From contig JAJDUM010000092.1 of NCBI GenBank assembly GCA_022826645.1, forward strand, positions 1 through 64,000: a DNA stretch of 64,000 nt, read 5' to 3'. Both the position numbers and the translations under genes were made by a program. Position 1 is the stretch's first letter. Each line of letters begins with the position of its first letter. Below, one piece after another: positions 61,795 through 64,000 of the stretch. The notes under the pieces were generated by a model that ran no database searches, was not told the DNA's origin, and saw only the letters and a program-made list of their open reading frames with translations. This DNA comes from Candidatus Poribacteria bacterium (GTDB lineage Bacteria > Poribacteria > WGA-4E > PCPOR2b).

Positions 61795-62322
61795 ATGCAA
61801 TTACGTTTTGACGAATCGCAAATCCGTTACTATGCAGAAAAGTATCTGGAAGACCATCCAGTTTACGACAATTCCGTAAAAAGCATTGTAGGTGAGGTAA
61901 AAGCAAGAGGGTATCTAACAAAATCCGACTTGATAGTACTCTCAGACTGGACAGGGGATCCTCGAAACAAGCTTCGCATCGAAAAGAACTCCAGCATCTC
62001 CATCGAAGATATTACACGAATCGCTCTAAGCCCGGACACGGCTGAACCCGACGGAATCAACAGCAGCCTACAGCTGTACGGTGCTGGCCCAACAATCGCT
62101 TCCGCAATCTTACACTGGTTTCACAAAGATTGTTACCCTATTTGGTCCAAACCTGCCAGGTACAGTGTTCACCTCAACGAAATTAGATACACATCAAAAC
62201 TCAAGCCCGAAGAGTGGGCAGTCTATGTCTCATTTTGTAGATGTTTAGCGAAGAAAAACAAAGTAAATATGCGAACTTTGGACAGAGCACTCTGGAAATA
62301 CGGGAAACACCGAGGAGCATAA
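61795..62322 (+). CDS. Helix-hairpin-helix-like protein of the accessory island
   Basis: A 175-residue protein. LQLYGAGPTIASAILHWFHK (92-111) followed by DCYPIWSKPA resembles the helix-hairpin-helix of HhH-GPD DNA glycosylases (xGxGxxxAxxIL), though the catalytic Lys/Asp segment is not obvious. An upstream AGGAGG precedes ATG. It could bind damaged or modified DNA. The setting next to DUF262 and HNH genes supports a DNA-related role; the exact function is unknown. Confidence 0.6.
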   Translation: MQLRFDESQIRYYAEKYLEDHPVYDNSVKSIVGEVKARGYLTKSDLIVLSDWTGDPRNKLRIEKNSSISIEDITRIALSPDTAEPDGINSSLQLYGAGPTIASAILHWFHKDCYPIWSKPARYSVHLNEIRYTSKLKPEEWAVYVSFCRCLAKKNKVNMRTLDRALWKYGKHRGA

Positions 62323-62332
62323 TTCGCCACGA

Positions 62333-62395
62333 AGGAGGACGCCTCCTCACACCTCCCTTGTGACGAAACTTCAAAAGATGGGGATTTGAAAGGAG
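62333..62395 (+). promoter_or_regulatory. Structured leader of the 84-residue small protein
   Basis: A tight hairpin AGGAGG-ACG-CCTCCT (62333-62347) sits before the copy of the repeated leader segment (62352-62395) ending in TTGAAAGGAG. The hairpin arms are SD and anti-SD-like, but the SD actually used (AAGGAG 62390-62395) is outside it. Confidence 0.45.
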
Positions 62396-62402
62396 TTGTA
62401 AA

Positions 62403-62657
62403 ATGGTAGAAGTAATTGTTTCAACAATAAAGCCTGACATGGGAAAGTTAAAGGACGAGAAAGCACTGCTGCGTACCGAAATAGAAAGCACACCTTGGGG
62501 TGGGACTGAAGAGTTGCTGTTGGAGTACGCGGACAAGTGCGAGGCTCTAGGGCACAGGTTCCGGCAAGAAGGCTATGAAAAGCGTGCAAAATATGAATTT
62601 GAAGAGGCAACTCAGGCTCGAAAGAACGCAGCGTTAAATTACCATAATGTCCGATAA
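62403..62657 (+). CDS. Small helical protein of the accessory island
   Basis: An 84-residue protein with SD AAGGAG. It is helical and charged (KLKDEKALLRTEIEST and CEALGHRFRQEGYEKRAKYE). No family is recognised; the C-terminal helix pair resembles a short TPR-like unit. It belongs to the same plus-strand series and shares its leader with the gene at 61454. Confidence 0.55.
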   Translation: MVEVIVSTIKPDMGKLKDEKALLRTEIESTPWGGTEELLLEYADKCEALGHRFRQEGYEKRAKYEFEEATQARKNAALNYHNVR

Positions 62658-62696
62658 CGTGAATTATCGGGCGTTGCTTTGAAAGGAGACTGTAAA

Positions 62697-62900
62697 ATGA
62701 ATTCTTATACAATAAAATCTAAAGGCATTACAAAGGCGATAGTGGATTTAGATGAGGTTCTGTCTGTGCATGCCGTGCCGGAGGCAGGGCGTCCTTTTAT
62801 TGAAATACAATTCAAAGGGGATAAGCGTCCCCTTCACGTTGATGTGGATCGGGACGAAATGACATACATAATGAATAATCTAAATGAGCGTTTGAAATGA
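62697..62900 (+). CDS. Small protein of the accessory island
   Basis: A 67-residue protein from ATG 62697 (SD AAAGGAG; the TTTGAAAGGAG and TGTAAAATG context is like that of the preceding gene). The pattern SKGITKAIVDLDEVLSVHAV then GRPFIEIQFKGDKRPLHVDV suggests a small beta-sheet protein. No family is recognised. The C-terminal Asp/Asn-rich helix (DEMTYIMNNLNERL) is typical of small domain ends. Confidence 0.55.
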   Translation: MNSYTIKSKGITKAIVDLDEVLSVHAVPEAGRPFIEIQFKGDKRPLHVDVDRDEMTYIMNNLNERLK

Positions 62901-62945
62901 AAACTCTGTTTGTATCGGATTAAATAATGAAGGGGGATTATTATC

Positions 62946-63074
62946 ATGGATAGCGAGAGAAAATCAGCTGAAATGCTAATGGAGTTGAGTTCGTTACATA
63001 GTCCTATTTCTGGACAGGTTGATGCTACAATTGATTCCGCCGGAGTTTTTATCGGGCTTCCGAGAACTTATTAA
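62946..63074 (+). CDS. Very small protein (42 residues) ending at the insertion site
   Basis: ATG 62946 with SD AAGGGGG; 42 residues ending in GVFIGLPRTY and TAA 63072-63074. The stop is immediately followed by CTAG, the insertion site of the IS element and, originally, the edge of the MITE. No family is recognised. It may be a genuine mini-gene or the truncated start of a longer one cut by the MITE. Confidence 0.4.
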   Translation: MDSERKSAEMLMELSSLHSPISGQVDATIDSAGVFIGLPRTY

Positions 63075-63078
63075 CTAG

Positions 63079-63884
63079 GTTCTGTTGACATTTCATCGTA
63101 ACCAGATAATGGTAGCCACGAAACTCAAAAATCCCATATACCGAACCGCTAACTTATCAAAACGAGCGGAAATACGTCGATACTGCTTCATTTTGTTGAT
63201 GAAACATTCGACTAAATGCCTCTCTTTATACAGATTCACATCATAAGTGCGTGAATCCCGACGGTTGGCACGTGGCGGTATCACCGGCACCGCACCCGTG
63301 TCGGTAATCGACTCAATGAATGCCATCGAGTCATATGATGTATCGGCTATCACATACGCACTGCTGTAACCGTCAATCAATGCTTCAGCACAAGTGATGT
63401 CGTGCCGTTGACCGGCTGTCAACATAAAACGTAAGGGATTGCCTAAGCCATCAACAGCGATATGAATCTTGGTTGAAAAGCCACCCCGGCTGCGTCCGAG
63501 TGCTTGACAGGCTTGACCGCCACTTGTGTTCAAAGCACCCCCAGCACAGGGGTGGGCACGAATAGTAGTGGTATCAATGATCAGCCACTCCAGGTCGGGG
63601 TCTTTGGCACAGTGTTGGTGCAACCGTTGAAAGATACCTTTATTACACCAGCGAGCGAATCGTTTATAGATGCTGTTCCAATTGCCATACTGTTTAGGTA
63701 ACAGACGCCATTGACTGCCGCTACGAGTTATCCAAAGCACCGCTTGGATAAACCGTTTTAAGCGAGTTTCCTGTCCGGTGTAGAGGTCGGGACAGGTGTT
63801 AAGGAATGCTACTATTTTTGACCATTGCGTATCGGATAAGGTAAGTGTAGACATACCCTTATTATACACAAATGTCAACACGCC
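63079..63884 (-). mobile_element. IS5-family insertion sequence (806 bp) flanked by CTAG duplications
   Basis: Imperfect inverted ends G-TTC-TGTTGACATTT (63079-63093) and, inward from the right, G-GCG-TGTTGACATTT (63870-63884). CTAG occurs on both sides (63075-63078 and 63885-63888), consistent with a 4-bp target duplication, although a 2-bp TA duplication cannot be excluded. Length and transposase fit IS5/IS427-type elements. The element appears intact. Confidence 0.85.
63093..63854 (-). CDS. IS5-family transposase
   Basis: DDE transposase of 253 residues from ATG 63854. The N-terminal helix-turn-helix-like segment (LSDTQWSKIVAFLN) is followed by WLIIDTTTIRAHPCAGGA (first Asp), GRSRGGFSTKIHIAVDGLGNP, YVIADTSYDSMAF (second Asp) and YKERHLVECFINKMKQYRRI, the Y-(2)-R-(3)-E signature with the catalytic Glu. 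It catalyses transposition of the element at 63079-63884. The stop codon lies at the edge of the left inverted repeat. Confidence 0.92.
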   Translation of the reverse strand: MSTLTLSDTQWSKIVAFLNTCPDLYTGQETRLKRFIQAVLWITRSGSQWRLLPKQYGNWNSIYKRFARWCNKGIFQRLHQHCAKDPDLEWLIIDTTTIRAHPCAGGALNTSGGQACQALGRSRGGFSTKIHIAVDGLGNPLRFMLTAGQRHDITCAEALIDGYSSAYVIADTSYDSMAFIESITDTGAVPVIPPRANRRDSRTYDVNLYKERHLVECFINKMKQYRRISARFDKLAVRYMGFLSFVATIIWLR

Positions 63885-63980
63885 CTAGTACACCGTCAGA
63901 TAAGTTTTGAAATTATTATATGTGCTATCGTTTGATTTCAATCAATATACACCAGCATAATTTATTGGACAGTGTACTAG
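63885..63980. mobile_element. MITE-like element with CTAGTACAC termini
   Basis: A 96-bp unit with inverted ends CTAGTACACCGTCAGATAAG (63885-63904) and, inward from the right, CTAGTACACTGTCCAATAAA; 16 of 20 bases match. The same family is at 22346-22502. The IS5-type element sits at its left CTAG, so the MITE was present first. It has no coding frame. Insertion at CTAG with TA duplication would suit an IS630/Tc1-type parent. Confidence 0.65.
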
Positions 63981-64000
63981 TATTCGATCGCTGATGATTG

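Overview
The window reads as a piece of a bacterial chromosome with ordinary sigma70-type promoters and Shine-Dalgarno (SD) sites, Gram-negative features (a DUF5916 beta-barrel protein, a TonB-like N-terminus, polysaccharide export) and many genes for scavenging organic matter: Gfo/Idh/MocA oxidoreductases, a mandelate racemase/enolase family enzyme, CBM9-like domains, a PhyH dioxygenase, a sulfotransferase, a CocE/NonD hydrolase and an amidohydrolase. Intergenic DNA is packed with short palindromic repeats. This mix is what I associate with Candidatus Poribacteria-like genomes. That placement is inference from gene content and repeats; no rRNA is present to test it.

Layout. 0-10 kb (mostly minus strand): two NAD-dependent epimerase-type proteins, two Gfo/Idh/MocA oxidoreductases, an alpha/beta hydrolase, a CBM9/DUF5916 outer-membrane protein and RmuC, whose reading frame is split at an A-AAA-AAG heptamer. 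10-19 kb: an amidohydrolase, a large unrecognised protein, a 2-oxoacid dehydrogenase operon (E1 alpha, E1 beta, and an E2 with two peripheral-subunit-binding domains; no E3 nearby) and a TonB-like/DUF4159 protein. 19-27 kb: SGNH-like protein, CocE/NonD hydrolase, CBM9-like protein, racemase/enolase family enzyme, DCC-family protein, and the remains of an AAA ATPase plus partner pair (frameshifted ATPase, truncated partner).

26-32 kb is a housekeeping block transcribed leftwards: nadD, yacG-like, yqeK-like, an HTTM-type membrane protein, rsfS and argS. 32-45 kb is a surface-glycan cluster: flippase, large membrane protein, sulfotransferase, methyltransferase, unknown NAD-binding-like protein, asparagine synthetase, and an aminotransferase/epimerase/acetyltransferase/oxidoreductase set resembling the Wlb/Wbp route to diacetamido-uronic acid sugars. 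45-50 kb: D-2-hydroxyacid dehydrogenase, queC, a GT1-like glycosyltransferase and an FG-GAP repeat exported protein. 50-56 kb (plus strand): DnaJ-TPR-like protein, a PFK-family protein with altered active-site motifs, a DUF457-like membrane protein, a secreted metallophosphoesterase, and a PhyH plus HD-domain pair suggestive of phosphonate oxidation.

56-58 kb holds a tRNA Asp-Val-Asp cluster with its own promoter and terminator, then serS. From 58.6 kb to the end the DNA is visibly more AT-rich and holds an accessory island: a PD-(D/E)XK-like protein, a DUF262 (GmrS/ParB-like) protein, an HNH nuclease, a helix-hairpin-helix-like protein and several tiny proteins with a repeated structured leader. 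It ends in an IS5-family element inserted into the tip of a MITE. The DUF262-HNH island is the best candidate here for an uncharacterised defence system. Short mobile repeats also form the 3' coding ends and stop codons of some genes.
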